From: Planctomycetaceae bacterium
GTDB taxonomy: Bacteria; Planctomycetota; Phycisphaerae; Phycisphaerales; UBA1924
Direction of reading: 5' to 3'
Length of the DNA: 40,229 nt
Assembly: GCA_021294835.1 (NCBI GenBank)
Contig: JAJTDF010000022.1
Location: 1-40,229, forward strand
The position numbers and the translations under genes were made by a program. Shown here one piece after another: positions 7,902 through 16,824 of the stretch. The first letter of the stretch is position 1; each line of letters begins with the position of its first letter. Under the pieces are notes generated by a model. The model was not told the origin of the DNA, made no database searches, and was given only the letters and a program-made list of their open reading frames with translations.

Positions 7902-8885
7902 ATGCGAACCAAGTCCTCAAACATCGTACGCACTTTCTTTGTTTCAACAAGTACATGGGTCGCCCCGCTCGCACTCCTGGGGGTTTCCATGGGCTCCCCG
8001 GCCCACGCCGACGAACTTGTCCGCACCCCCATCGCCGACGCCACCCTCCTCGAGGATGAGTTCGGTGCCGTCTCCAACGGCGGCGGCGGCTGGCTCTTCG
8101 CCGGCAAGACCAGCGGCTTCTTCTCCCGTCGCGCCCTGCTCCGCTTCGACCTCTCGCCCATCCCCCGGGGCTCGATCATCACCCGCGTTCAGCTCCGCCT
8201 GCGAATGGACCGCACGCTGGACTTCGCCAACCGCGTCATGTCCCTCCACCGCGTCACCGCCTCGTGGAACGAGGGCGTCGGCAACCCCACCAACAACGAG
8301 GGCAGCGGCGTACCCACCGTCGACGGCGACAGCACCTGGCTGCACCGCGTGTTCCCCGATGAACTGTGGACCACCCCGGGGGGCGACTATGTCGCTCAGC
8401 CCAGCGGCACCAGCGTGTTCGGCTTCATCGAGCCCCGCTTTGACAACTTCGACTCGAGCCCCACCACCGGCACCTTCGGCAACCCGAACGGCAACCCCGG
8501 CCTGATCGCCGACATCACCGCGTGGATCAACGACCCGGCGGCCAACTTCGGCTGGATCCTCCGGGGCTACGAGGACGAGGCCGCCAATGCTCGCCGCTTC
8601 GTCTCCCGCACCGGCACCACCGCCAGCCGCCCCACCCTCACCATCACCTACACGCCGCCCGTCGTCGGCTGCAACCTGGCCGACATCACCGGCGTCGGCG
8701 GGCCGCCGATCCAGCCCGACGGCCTGCTCACCGGAGACGACTTGAACGCCTTTATCGCCGCCTTCGCCGCCGGCGATCTGCTGGCCGATGTCGTCCGCAT
8801 CGGCGGCACCACCCCGCCCGATGGCCTGCTGACCGGCGACGACTTCGTCGCCTTCATCGCTGCCTTCACCGCTGGTTGTCCGTAA
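7902..8885 (+). CDS. Secreted DNRLRE-like protein with C-terminal GC-type dockerin module
   Basis: A 327-residue exported protein. The signal peptide ends at about residue 36 (SPAHA). Residues about 38-250 form one beta domain of the DNRLRE type, a family of single-domain modules found in large secreted proteins: a start ATLLEDEFG, then GGWLFAGKT, RRALLRFDLSPIP, ITRVQLRLRM, ASWNEGVG and RPTLTITY. Residues 257-327 are two dockerin-like repeats, each with PDGLLTGDD followed by FIAAF, bracketed by Cys at the front and GCP at the end. The domain may bind carbohydrate or serve a structural role at the cell surface, and the tail presumably anchors or docks it; both are inferences. The ATG at 7902 follows GGAGAG with a suitable spacer, whereas the upstream extension to 7770 is not signal-like. 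It converges with plsY, 48 bases away. Confidence 0.9.
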   Translation: MRTKSSNIVRTFFVSTSTWVAPLALLGVSMGSPAHADELVRTPIADATLLEDEFGAVSNGGGGWLFAGKTSGFFSRRALLRFDLSPIPRGSIITRVQLRLRMDRTLDFANRVMSLHRVTASWNEGVGNPTNNEGSGVPTVDGDSTWLHRVFPDELWTTPGGDYVAQPSGTSVFGFIEPRFDNFDSSPTTGTFGNPNGNPGLIADITAWINDPAANFGWILRGYEDEAANARRFVSRTGTTASRPTLTITYTPPVVGCNLADITGVGGPPIQPDGLLTGDDLNAFIAAFAAGDLLADVVRIGGTTPPDGLLTGDDFVAFIAAFTAGCP

Positions 8886-8933
8886 AGCCGCCCGCCCAGA
8901 CAAACGATCGGTTCGCCGCCCTCACCCGGTCGC

Positions 8934-9779
8934 TCAGCGACCGGCCATGGCGCCGTCGGGCCGCTCCGCCGATACGCCCGCCTCGCCCACGCCCCCACCG
9001 TTCACGCCGGCATGGCCCGCTGTACCGCCGTCGGCCTGCGCTGCCCTGGCCGCCTTCTCAGCCTGCCGCTCGCTGCGGCTCTTGACCTTCGGCTCCGTCC
9101 CCTCCAGCATCCGCTTGAGGTTCGAGCGGTGACGCATCACCACCAGCATCGCCATGATCAGCCCCGCGGTCATGTACGGCCACAAGGGCCAGGTCGGGCC
9201 CGGGCCCGCCGCCGGATCTCGCTGGGCGAACAGCCCGATGGCGTTGCCGAACGGGATCACCGCGAAGGTGAACAGCGGCAGCGTGACCGCGGCGATGCAC
9301 GAACTGAACCCCATGTACCGCGTGGTCTTCACCGAGATCGCCCACACCACGATCGCCGCCAGCGCCGGCAGCGAGAGCAGCGGGAACACCGCCAGCAACG
9401 CGCCAAAGCCCGTCGCCACCCCCTTGCCGCCCTTGAACTTCAGGAACGGCGAGTAGAGATGGCCCAAGATTGCCGCGATGCCGAAACTGAGCCAAGCCCA
9501 GGCCAGCAGCACCGGCGCGTCCGGCCGGTTCACCGTCCCCAGCGCAAACCCGGCGATGAACACCGGCGCAAACCCCTTCAGCCCGTCCAGCAGGAACGTC
9601 AGCACCCCCCACTTGCGACCCAGCGTCCGGCCCACGTTGGAGGCGCCGATGTTCTTCGACCCGTGCTGGCGAACGTCCACCCCCTTGGCCAGCCCAATGA
9701 GCAGCCCGAACGGCACCCCGCCCAGCACGTAGGCACCCACAACGCACAAAGCCCAAATCAGCCACTGCTCACTAGTCAT
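8934..9779 (-). CDS. plsY: Acyl-phosphate:glycerol-3-phosphate acyltransferase PlsY
   Basis: PlsY transfers the acyl group from acyl-phosphate to the 1-position of glycerol 3-phosphate, the first step of phospholipid synthesis in most bacteria, in the inner membrane. The family features are clear: the first helix leading to GGVPFGLLIGLAKGVDVRQHGSKNIGASNVGRTLG (loop motif 1), the FKGGKGVATGFG glycerol-phosphate site (motif 2) and RHRSNLKRMLEGTEPK (motif 3), with five or so membrane helices. At 281 residues it is longer than the usual 200 or so. The excess is mostly a C-terminal Ala/Gly/Arg-rich tail of about 55 residues after motif 3 and an insertion near AQRDPAAGPGP. The ATG at 9779 is the first codon of the first helix. 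Its 3' end almost touches the dockerin-tailed gene. Confidence 0.96.
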   Translation of the reverse strand: MTSEQWLIWALCVVGAYVLGGVPFGLLIGLAKGVDVRQHGSKNIGASNVGRTLGRKWGVLTFLLDGLKGFAPVFIAGFALGTVNRPDAPVLLAWAWLSFGIAAILGHLYSPFLKFKGGKGVATGFGALLAVFPLLSLPALAAIVVWAISVKTTRYMGFSSCIAAVTLPLFTFAVIPFGNAIGLFAQRDPAAGPGPTWPLWPYMTAGLIMAMLVVMRHRSNLKRMLEGTEPKVKSRSERQAEKAARAAQADGGTAGHAGVNGGGVGEAGVSAERPDGAMAGR

Positions 9780-9988
9780 GTTCGATCCGCTGAGTGTACC
9801 GCCATCCCCCGCACCGCTGCATGGGTCGGCTGTTCTTCGCCCGAACGGCCCACCCGCCCGGGCCGCCGTCCGCTCCCCCGAGTCCGCATAGCAGCAACTG
9901 CATATTCAATACCTCGCCCGAGGCCTCGCCCCTGCAACTTCTCTGCCGCCTGACCGTACCCCCCGGGGTGCCCCTTGGTCCTCGTTCC

Positions 9989-11557
9989 ATGCTGAGCCTT
10001 GCCGCTGCCGGCACTGTCGGGCTGTTGGCCGCCGCTCCTGCCTGCGCTCAGTCTCCCGCGCCGGCCCCGTCTGCCGCCCGCCCCACCGCCGCACCGACCG
10101 TCCGGGCCGATGCCGCCTCGGGCACCCTCAGCGTCCTGACCGCCTCCGGCGCCGTCGTGCACGTGCGTCCCGCGCCGGGCGACCGCCCCGACCGGGTCTA
10201 CCTCATGGTCTCGCTGGGCCTGCCGGCATCGCTCCGCGATGACTGGCGACTGGCGCCGGCCGCCGCCGCGTGGGGCACCACCGACCGTCCCGTCATCCCC
10301 CCGGCCCCCGACGCCAACGGCGACCTGCCCGCCCCGCGCATCGCCATCACGGCCCAGCCCGAACGCGTGGTCATGCGATGGGAGGGCGACCCGGCGGACC
10401 TGCCCCGCGCCCTGCACCGCGTCGGCGCCATGCTCCGCCAGCCTGCGGTGGATCAGGACCGCCTCGCCCGCTTCCGCGACGCTGCCGGCCCCCGCCGAAG
10501 CGAGCAACTCGCCGGCGGCGGGAACAGCCAACGCCGCAGCCGCCCCGACCAGATCGCCGCCCAGGCCGTGCTGGAACTCATCGGCCGCGTGAGTGGTGAC
10601 ACCGCCCCGCCGGCCGAACCGGCCGATGCCGAGCGTGCCTCGCTCGATGGCGACGCCGTCCTGCGTGTCCTCCGCCGCCTGACCATCGACCCGGCCTCCG
10701 GCGAACTGCCCAGCGTCGAGGCCGCCATCACCGGCGCGATGGATCTCGCCGCCGTCGTGCCGCTGGCGGACGCGGTCTTTTCATCGCTGCCGCCCCGCGC
10801 CCCACCGGCTCGACGCGCCGCCTCGGCCGACGCTTCCCATGCCGCCCCTGCGCCCCCGCCAACCGTCCCGCTCGAGGCCGGCCTGGACTACACCGAAGTC
10901 CGGCGTGACCTCCCTTCCGGCACCGGCTTTGTCGTGTGGGCCTTGCCCGGCCCGGCTCTGGCCGAGATGACCGCCTTCCGCGCCAGCCGCGCCGCCGCCG
11001 AGGTGGTCCAGACCCGTCTACGCGCCGCCCTGACCGACGCCGGGCTGGACGCCCCCAGCGTCCGCGTGGTGCCCATGCCCGCCCGCATCGCCGGAGGCGT
11101 GGTGCTCACCACCGTCCGCGTCCGCGGCGACGAGGCCCAGGTGCGGGCCGCCGCCCAGTTGGTCACCCACACCTTTCGGAGCCTCAGCGGCTGCCCGACC
11201 GCCGACCAGCCCGCCGTCGCCACCGGGCCGATCTCGCCGGATGAAACCACCCCGGTGCTCGCCGCCCTCTCGCGCGAGGCCCGCGAGATGCTCGCCTCGC
11301 CGGCCTATTGGGCCGCCGCCCTCTCCTCCGCCCGACAGCAGGGCCTCACCCCGGCCGATCTCGCCGCCGCCCCCGACGCCTACGCCCGCCTTGGCCCGGC
11401 CGACCTCACCGCCGCCCTGCGGTCCTGGTGCCGGCCAGACCGTCCCGGCTTCGTGCTGCTCATTCTGCCCGAGGGCGAAAAGCCCGATCAAGCCGCAAAG
11501 GGGGGCCTCGGCCTGCCCACCTCCGCCGACGCGCCTTCACTTGATGCTCGGCCCTGA
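9989..11557 (+). CDS. Degenerate M16-fold protein lacking the zinc motif
   Basis: A protein of about 522 residues with an N-terminal hydrophobic export signal (LSLAAAGTVGLLAAAPACA). It shows the layout of an M16 (pitrilysin-type) peptidase without its catalytic residues. The N-terminal part reads GTLSVLTASGAVVHVRPAPGDRPDRVYLMV like the first strands of the family, but the HxxEH zinc motif is replaced by an unrelated stretch. The second half has the pairing region FVVWALPGPAL, a helix with VVQTRLRAAL, and an end VLLILPEGEKP that match M16 domain ends. It is probably a non-catalytic partner of the zinc protease encoded 123 bases downstream; this is an inference from position and fold. The start is uncertain: ATG 9989 is just before the hydrophobic stretch, GTG 9968 adds a basic n-region, and the upstream frame to 9794 is probably not coding. 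Confidence 0.72.
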   Translation: MLSLAAAGTVGLLAAAPACAQSPAPAPSAARPTAAPTVRADAASGTLSVLTASGAVVHVRPAPGDRPDRVYLMVSLGLPASLRDDWRLAPAAAAWGTTDRPVIPPAPDANGDLPAPRIAITAQPERVVMRWEGDPADLPRALHRVGAMLRQPAVDQDRLARFRDAAGPRRSEQLAGGGNSQRRSRPDQIAAQAVLELIGRVSGDTAPPAEPADAERASLDGDAVLRVLRRLTIDPASGELPSVEAAITGAMDLAAVVPLADAVFSSLPPRAPPARRAASADASHAAPAPPPTVPLEAGLDYTEVRRDLPSGTGFVVWALPGPALAEMTAFRASRAAAEVVQTRLRAALTDAGLDAPSVRVVPMPARIAGGVVLTTVRVRGDEAQVRAAAQLVTHTFRSLSGCPTADQPAVATGPISPDETTPVLAALSREAREMLASPAYWAAALSSARQQGLTPADLAAAPDAYARLGPADLTAALRSWCRPDRPGFVLLILPEGEKPDQAAKGGLGLPTSADAPSLDARP

Positions 11558-11680
11558 GCCACGATCGCCTCAGGCCGCATCACCAGCGACGCCCCGTTCC
11601 GCGGACACCCGTCCGCAGCGTCGCCCCCGCTTGCCTCGGCGGGGCATCCAAGCCGGCCGCTTCCGCGAAAACCCCGAACC

Positions 11681-14593
11681 ATGATCACCCCCGCTTCCTG
11701 CCGTTCCTCCCTCCCGCTCGCCGCCGCCCTGCTCACCCTCGCTGGCGGCACCACCGCCGCCGTCCACGCTCAGGACAAGCCCGCGACCGCCGCCGCCCCG
11801 GCGACCGCCGCCTCCGCCGCGGACCTCAAGGCCAAGCTCCCCACCGACCCGGCCCTGGTCGTCGGCACCCTGCCCAACGGCCTGAGCTACATCCTCCGCA
11901 AGCACGGCAACCCCGAGGGCCGCGTCTCGGTCTGGCTGCACGTCTCCGCCGGCTCGCTCAACGAAAGCGAGAAGACCCGCGGCATCGCCCACTACCTCGA
12001 GCACATGGCCTTCAACGGCTCGAAGAACTTCCCGCCCGGCTCGGTGGTGGACTTCTTCCAGAGCCTCGGCCTGCAGTTCGGTCGCGACCAGAACGCCTTC
12101 ACCAGCTTCGACCAGACCACCTACCAGCTCGCCCTGCCCGACACCAAGGTTGAGACCATCGACAAGGCCCTGCTGTTCTTCTCCGACGTCGGCGGCCGCC
12201 TGCTGCTCCGCAACGACGAAATCGAGATGGAGCGGGGCATCATCCTTGAAGAGAAGCGCACCCGCGCCAGCGCCCAGCAGCGCATCCAGGACTACGTCTT
12301 CGAGCGCCTCGCCCCCGAGAGCACCTTCGGCCGCCGCCTGCCCATCGGCACCGACGAGACCATCAAGACCGTGCAGCGTCCCGATTTCGAGGGCTACTAC
12401 AACACCTTCTACGTCCCCAGCAACATGACGCTGATCGTCGTCGGCGATGTCGACCCCGCCGTGGTCATCCCGCGGATCACCGCCGCCTTCGGCGACCTGA
12501 AGACCACCCCCCGCCCGGCCGATCTGCCCGTGGGCGTGCAGGCCCCCGCCGCCCCCCGCGCCATCGTCGCCACCGACCCCGAGCAGACCCAGGCCGAGAT
12601 CTCCATCAACCGCATCGGCCCCTCCAGGGGCGCCACCATCACCGTCGGGGACATGCGTCGCGATCTGGTCGAACTGATCGGCACCTGGGCCTTCAACCGC
12701 CGCATCGCCGCCGAGCAGGCCAAGCGCAAGACCCCCTACCTCAGCGCCAGCGCTTCGGCCCAGGATCTGGCCAACGCCATCAACTTCGCCACCATCAGCG
12801 CCACCGGCGAGCCGGGCAAGTGGAAGGAGATGCTCGCCGAGGCCGGCGTGGAACTGCAGCGTGCCCGCGTGCACGGCTTCACCGAGCGTGAGATCGCCGA
12901 CGCCCGCAACGCCCTGATCTCCCAGGCCGAAGAGGGCGTCCAGCGCGAGGCCACCCTCCCCGCCCGCGCCATGCTCGGCCGCATCAACGGCGCCGTCGCC
13001 GCTGAAGAGGCCCCCATGTCCGCCGGCCAGCGGCTGGACCTCTACCGCGCCCTGCTCCCCGGCATCACCCCCGCCGAGGTCTCCGCCGCCTTCGCCGAGA
13101 ACTTCGACCCCGCCAACGCCCTGTTCATCGCCGAACTGCCCGCCTCCGGCGACGCGCCCACCGAGGCCCAGTTGCTCGCCCTCGGCCAGGCCGCCGTCAA
13201 CGTCCGGCCCGACAAGGTCGCCGAAGAGGCCCGCGCCGCCTCGCTGATGGACAAGGCCCCCACGCCCGGCACGCTCGTCGAGGGCGCCGTCCACGACGCC
13301 ACCGGCGTGCTCTCCGGATGGTTCAGCAACAACGTCCGCTTCCACCACCGCCAGATGGACGTGCGCAAGAACGAGGCCAGCATCATCATCACCCTCGCCG
13401 GCGGCGAGATCCAGGAAACCGCCGCCACCCGGGGCCTCTCCTCCGCCGCCTCCCTCGCCTGGCTGCGCCCCGCCACCAGCACGCTCTCCAGCACCCAGAT
13501 CCGCGACCTGATGACCGGCAAGAAGGTCTCCGTCCGGGGCGGCGCCGGGGCCGACAACATGGTCCTGACCATCTCCGGCAACCCGCAGGAACTCGAGACC
13601 GGCATGCAGCTGGCCCACCTGCTGCTCACCGACCCCAAGATCGAGCCCGCCGCCTTCGAGCAGTGGAAGCTCGCCCAGATGCAGGGCATCAAGGCCCGCC
13701 GCAGCACGCCCGAGGGCATCATGGCCGAGAGCGTCGCCGCCGCCATCCTCCCTGCCGCCGAGGTCCGCAGCAAGCCCCTGACCGAGGAGCAGATCAACGC
13801 CGTCAAGCTCACCGAGGCTCAGGCCTGGCTCCGCCAGGTGCTCGCCACCTCGCCCATCGAGGTCGCCGTCGTCGGCGACATCGCCCGTCAGGACGCCGAG
13901 CGGCTGGTCGGCACCTACGTCGCCTCCCTGCCCAAGCGCGAGCGCATCAGCGACCGCACCTACCAGGACATCCGCAAGATCGACCGCACCCCCGGCCCCA
14001 TCGTCGTCGACAAGTCCATGGCCACCAAGACCGACAAGGCCGTGGTCATGGACGGCTTCTTCGGCGCCGACATCCAGAACGTCCGCGACGTCCGCCTCCT
14101 CCAGCTCGCCTCCCGCGTGCTCTCCACCCGGCTGATCAAGGTCATCCGCGAAGAGAAGCAGCTCGTCTACTCCATCGGCGCCTCCTCCCGCCCCGCCGCC
14201 GAGTACCCCGGCCTGGGCATGTTCATGGCCCAGGCCCCCACCGACCCCGCCAAGGCCTCCGCCCTCCCGGCGGCGCTCGAAGAGGTCTACTCCGCCTTCG
14301 CCCAGAACGGCCCCACCGATGACGAGCTCTCCGTCGCCACCCTTCAGCTCATCAAGAGCCTGGAAGAGACCATGCGCGAGCCCGACTTCTGGACCGCCCG
14401 CCTCGCCAGCCTCACCTACCGGGGCCTCAAGCTCGACGACGTCGTCACCGCCGTCGACTTCTACAAGGCCGTCAAGCCCGCCGAGGTCAAGGAGACCTTC
14501 GCCAAGTACTACATCCCCGCCAACCGCTTCCGCTTCGTCGTGCGGCCCGAAGCCGCCGCCCCGGCCGCGGCCGAGCCCGCCCCCTCGAAGTAA
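11681..14593 (+). CDS. M16 family zinc metallopeptidase (PqqL-like, exported)
   Basis: A 970-residue exported zinc protease with the two-half architecture of PqqL-like M16B enzymes. The signal peptide covers about residues 1-30 (AVHA). The zinc motif HYLEH is at 104-108, and the family ligand Glu is in IILEEKR at about 187-193. GDVDPAVV at about 255 ends the first subdomain. The second half includes the Arg/Tyr pair region RLIKVIREEKQLVYSIGA near residue 810-827, which in M16 enzymes completes the active site against the zinc-bearing half. These proteases degrade peptides in a closed chamber in the periplasm; the substrate is unknown. The gene begins at ATG 11681 with no strong ribosome binding site, follows the degenerate M16 gene by 123 bases and ends before a strong terminator. 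The 970-residue length is in the normal range for the family. Confidence 0.95.
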   Translation: MITPASCRSSLPLAAALLTLAGGTTAAVHAQDKPATAAAPATAASAADLKAKLPTDPALVVGTLPNGLSYILRKHGNPEGRVSVWLHVSAGSLNESEKTRGIAHYLEHMAFNGSKNFPPGSVVDFFQSLGLQFGRDQNAFTSFDQTTYQLALPDTKVETIDKALLFFSDVGGRLLLRNDEIEMERGIILEEKRTRASAQQRIQDYVFERLAPESTFGRRLPIGTDETIKTVQRPDFEGYYNTFYVPSNMTLIVVGDVDPAVVIPRITAAFGDLKTTPRPADLPVGVQAPAAPRAIVATDPEQTQAEISINRIGPSRGATITVGDMRRDLVELIGTWAFNRRIAAEQAKRKTPYLSASASAQDLANAINFATISATGEPGKWKEMLAEAGVELQRARVHGFTEREIADARNALISQAEEGVQREATLPARAMLGRINGAVAAEEAPMSAGQRLDLYRALLPGITPAEVSAAFAENFDPANALFIAELPASGDAPTEAQLLALGQAAVNVRPDKVAEEARAASLMDKAPTPGTLVEGAVHDATGVLSGWFSNNVRFHHRQMDVRKNEASIIITLAGGEIQETAATRGLSSAASLAWLRPATSTLSSTQIRDLMTGKKVSVRGGAGADNMVLTISGNPQELETGMQLAHLLLTDPKIEPAAFEQWKLAQMQGIKARRSTPEGIMAESVAAAILPAAEVRSKPLTEEQINAVKLTEAQAWLRQVLATSPIEVAVVGDIARQDAERLVGTYVASLPKRERISDRTYQDIRKIDRTPGPIVVDKSMATKTDKAVVMDGFFGADIQNVRDVRLLQLASRVLSTRLIKVIREEKQLVYSIGASSRPAAEYPGLGMFMAQAPTDPAKASALPAALEEVYSAFAQNGPTDDELSVATLQLIKSLEETMREPDFWTARLASLTYRGLKLDDVVTAVDFYKAVKPAEVKETFAKYYIPANRFRFVVRPEAAAPAAAEPAPSK

Positions 14594-14639
14594 CCCTTCC
14601 CGCCTGCCCTGACCGGCGGGCCAACCACGCCTGACTCAC

Positions 14640-14680
14640 CCGCGGGGCGGCGCACCAGCGCCGCCCCGCGGTGTGTTTTT
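14640..14680 (+). terminator. Intrinsic terminator after the M16 protease gene
   Basis: A perfect 13-bp G/C stem (14640-14652 with 14659-14671) closes a six-base loop and is followed by TGTGTTTTT. It lies 46 bases after the stop codon of the M16 gene on the same strand, so it should end that transcript and isolate the RtcB-like gene that follows. Confidence 0.88.
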
Positions 14681-14813
14681 GGGTGGAGGGCTCGCAAGCG
14701 GCCTCCGGGGTTGCCGCTCCGGCACCACTACACTCGCCCACAGGGAACAAGGCCCACGCAGCCTTCGCACCCGCCCACACCGCCCGCGCGGGTGCCCGTC
14801 AAGGACACACGGG

Positions 14814-15785
14814 ATGGCCGAGCAATTTCGATTCACCAACCTCTCCGCCGTGCCGGACTACGAGATCCGCCAGTGGCTGACGATCAGCGGCGCGATCCGC
14901 GTCGCCCGCCGGGTGGTCAGCCTGCCCGACACCTGCCCCGGCAAGAGCCCGCTGCCCACCGGCACCGCACTGCTCACCAGCGATCCGTCCTGGCGTCGCT
15001 TTGCGCTCTCCGATGTGGGCTGCGGCATGGCCGTCGTCCGCACACCCCTGCGCGAGGCCGACACCCGAACCGAGAACTTCCGCCGCACGTGGGACGGCCT
15101 GTGCAGCGCACTGGCCGAACGTCGCAACAAGGGGCTTGGCGACCTCGGCTCCGGCAACCACTTCCTGGACGCAGCCGTGTCGCATACCGACGGCTCGATC
15201 TGCCTGGTGGTGCACACCGGCTCGCGGACTGAGAGCGGCCTGGTTGACCATCTCGTGGACAAGCCGGCCCAGTTCGATTCCGAGTTCCGCCGCATCCGCG
15301 CCTGGGCGGGCGACAACCGCAGCGCCGTGCTGGACATCGCCCAGCGGCACCTCGGCCGCTTCGTGCCGCTCTTCCCCGGCACCGACCGCCTGGACCGCGA
15401 CCACAACCACTTCGAGGAACTGCCCGACGGCGTGCTGATCCGAAAGGGTGTCCAGCGGGTCCAGCCGGGCCAACTGGCGATCATCCCCTCCCAACTCCTG
15501 GACGACATGGTGATCGTCAAGGCCACCGCCGCCGTCACATCGATCGACAACTGCCTGCCGCACGGCACCGGCCGCACCATGTCCAGGTCCGACGCCAAGA
15601 AGGTCGTGTACGACTTCGCCGAACTGCGCGCCAAGGTCTACATCCCCGAGCAGATCGACAACGCGTCGCTGCGCACCGAGGCCCCCTGCTGCTACCGATC
15701 ACTCGACGAAGGCCTGTCGCTGATGACCGGCTACGCCGACGTCGTCGAACGGCTCACGCCCGTCGCATACATCGGCCAGCTCTAG
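14814..15785 (+). CDS. RtcB-like RNA ligase family protein
   Basis: RtcB joins RNA ends carrying a 2',3'-cyclic phosphate or 3'-phosphate to a 5'-hydroxyl, using GTP and manganese. This 323-residue product is short (the E. coli enzyme is about 408) but keeps the active-site motifs in order: DVGCGM with Asp67 and Cys70, GSGNHF with Asn115-His116, VVHTGSR with His134, DHNHFEE at 196-202, the VLIRKGVQ segment with a family-typical Arg-Lys-Gly, and PHGTGRTMSR with His250 as the expected guanylylated residue. The final 70 residues include PCCYRSLDE and end with VAYIGQL. So the catalytic set is complete by eye; the missing length is in the N-terminal region. The ATG has AAGGA eight bases upstream. 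Neither an archease nor a PrfH gene sits next to it. Its 3' end lies 28 bases from a convergent metallophosphoesterase gene. Confidence 0.88.
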   Translation: MAEQFRFTNLSAVPDYEIRQWLTISGAIRVARRVVSLPDTCPGKSPLPTGTALLTSDPSWRRFALSDVGCGMAVVRTPLREADTRTENFRRTWDGLCSALAERRNKGLGDLGSGNHFLDAAVSHTDGSICLVVHTGSRTESGLVDHLVDKPAQFDSEFRRIRAWAGDNRSAVLDIAQRHLGRFVPLFPGTDRLDRDHNHFEELPDGVLIRKGVQRVQPGQLAIIPSQLLDDMVIVKATAAVTSIDNCLPHGTGRTMSRSDAKKVVYDFAELRAKVYIPEQIDNASLRTEAPCCYRSLDEGLSLMTGYADVVERLTPVAYIGQL

Positions 15786-15813
15786 CGCCCGCGCCGCTCT
15801 GGCCCCCCACCCC

Positions 15814-16824
15814 TCACCACCGCAGCACCACCTCCACTCCGCCGTCACCACCCATCGCCCCGTTCCGCTGTGTCGCCGCTCCATTTACGCCGGCAGCCGC
15901 GCCCCGACGCAGCACATACAGCGGCGCCTGGGGCCGGCACCCGAACCGCAGCCCCGGCCAGGCCGCCTCGCCCAACCCACGGCTGATGCACCCCAGCGTG
16001 CTGCCCCCGTCCGGCCGCCTCGCCCGCACCACCCCCGCCGCCCACCGCCCCGGCAGGTCTGATGACGTGTGCAGCACCCACCCGCCCAGCCGAATCTGCC
16101 CCCCGTGCGTGTGCCCGCACAGCACCAAGGGCAGCCGCACCGCCAGCCGGCTGCAATGCACAATCGCCCCCGGCGCGTGCGCCAGCGTGATCACCAGCCC
16201 CTCGCGCGTTGCCGCTTCGGCCTCCCCCGCACGCCGCAGCACTGCAAACGGATCCTCCGGCCAGTTCAGCCCCAGCAGCCGCAGACCCGCCGGCAGCGGC
16301 TGACATGAGGCCCCGCCGCCCACGCCGCCCTCTTCCCCCGCCTCGCTCAGCCGGTCCTCCAGCCAGGTCACCCGCCCCGCCGTCGCCGCCCGCACCGCCG
16401 CCCGCACCGCCGGCGCGTCGTGGTTGCCGAACACGCCCCAGCACCCCCAGCGGGGCCGCACCCTGGCCACCAGCTGCGCCACCGCCAGCCCCGCCGCCGC
16501 ACCATCGCCCGGGCCATCGGCATAATCGCCCGTCAGGCACACCACGTCGGGCCGCAGGCCCGGCAGCGCGTCCGCCAGCCTCGCCAGCACCGTGCCCCCG
16601 CCCAGCCCCCCCAGTTGCCCCGCCCGCCCGCCCCCGCGCCCGCCCCCCACCAGCCGAGAGGCACGCCAACGCCGCCTCACGTGCAGATCCGACAGGTGCA
16701 GGATCGTCATCCCCTCCAGATCCGCCGGCAGGTCCGGCACCGACAGGTCCACCATCTCCACCGGCTCGGGCAACCCGTTCAGCCGGAAGTGCGCCGGCCG
16801 CGGAACCCGATACGGCAAGGGCAT
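15814..16824 (-). CDS. Metallophosphoesterase (calcineurin-like, YaeI-type)
   Basis: A 336-residue protein with all calcineurin-like phosphoesterase motifs: LHLSDLHV (Asp46, His48), LTGDYAD (Asp100), VFGNHD (Asn134-His135), ITLAHAPGAIVH and LCGHTHGGQI. The family uses two metal ions to hydrolyse phosphoesters; close relatives such as YaeI and LpxG-type enzymes act on lipid pyrophosphates or cyclic nucleotides, but the substrate cannot be named here. Between motif one and two is a Gly-rich insertion of about 20 residues (GGGRGGGRAGQLGGLGGG), and another Gly-rich stretch follows EDRLSEAG. There is no signal peptide. I prefer the ATG at 16824; the frame stays open to 17055, but that extension is Gly/Ala-rich low complexity, unlike a protein start. 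It converges on the RtcB-like gene. Confidence 0.88.
   Translation of the reverse strand: MPLPYRVPRPAHFRLNGLPEPVEMVDLSVPDLPADLEGMTILHLSDLHVRRRWRASRLVGGGRGGGRAGQLGGLGGGTVLARLADALPGLRPDVVCLTGDYADGPGDGAAAGLAVAQLVARVRPRWGCWGVFGNHDAPAVRAAVRAATAGRVTWLEDRLSEAGEEGGVGGGASCQPLPAGLRLLGLNWPEDPFAVLRRAGEAEAATREGLVITLAHAPGAIVHCSRLAVRLPLVLCGHTHGGQIRLGGWVLHTSSDLPGRWAAGVVRARRPDGGSTLGCISRGLGEAAWPGLRFGCRPQAPLYVLRRGAAAGVNGAATQRNGAMGGDGGVEVVLRW

Noticed and set aside
8927..8944. Palindrome CCGGTCGCT-C-AGCGACCGG at the end of plsY
   Set aside because: It overlaps the plsY stop codon and has no T-run on either strand, so it does not qualify as a terminator; it may still fold.
11570..13618. 682-residue open frame on the minus strand opposite the M16 protease
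   Set aside because: Gly/Val/Asp-rich shadow of a clear M16 protein with HYLEH on the plus strand.
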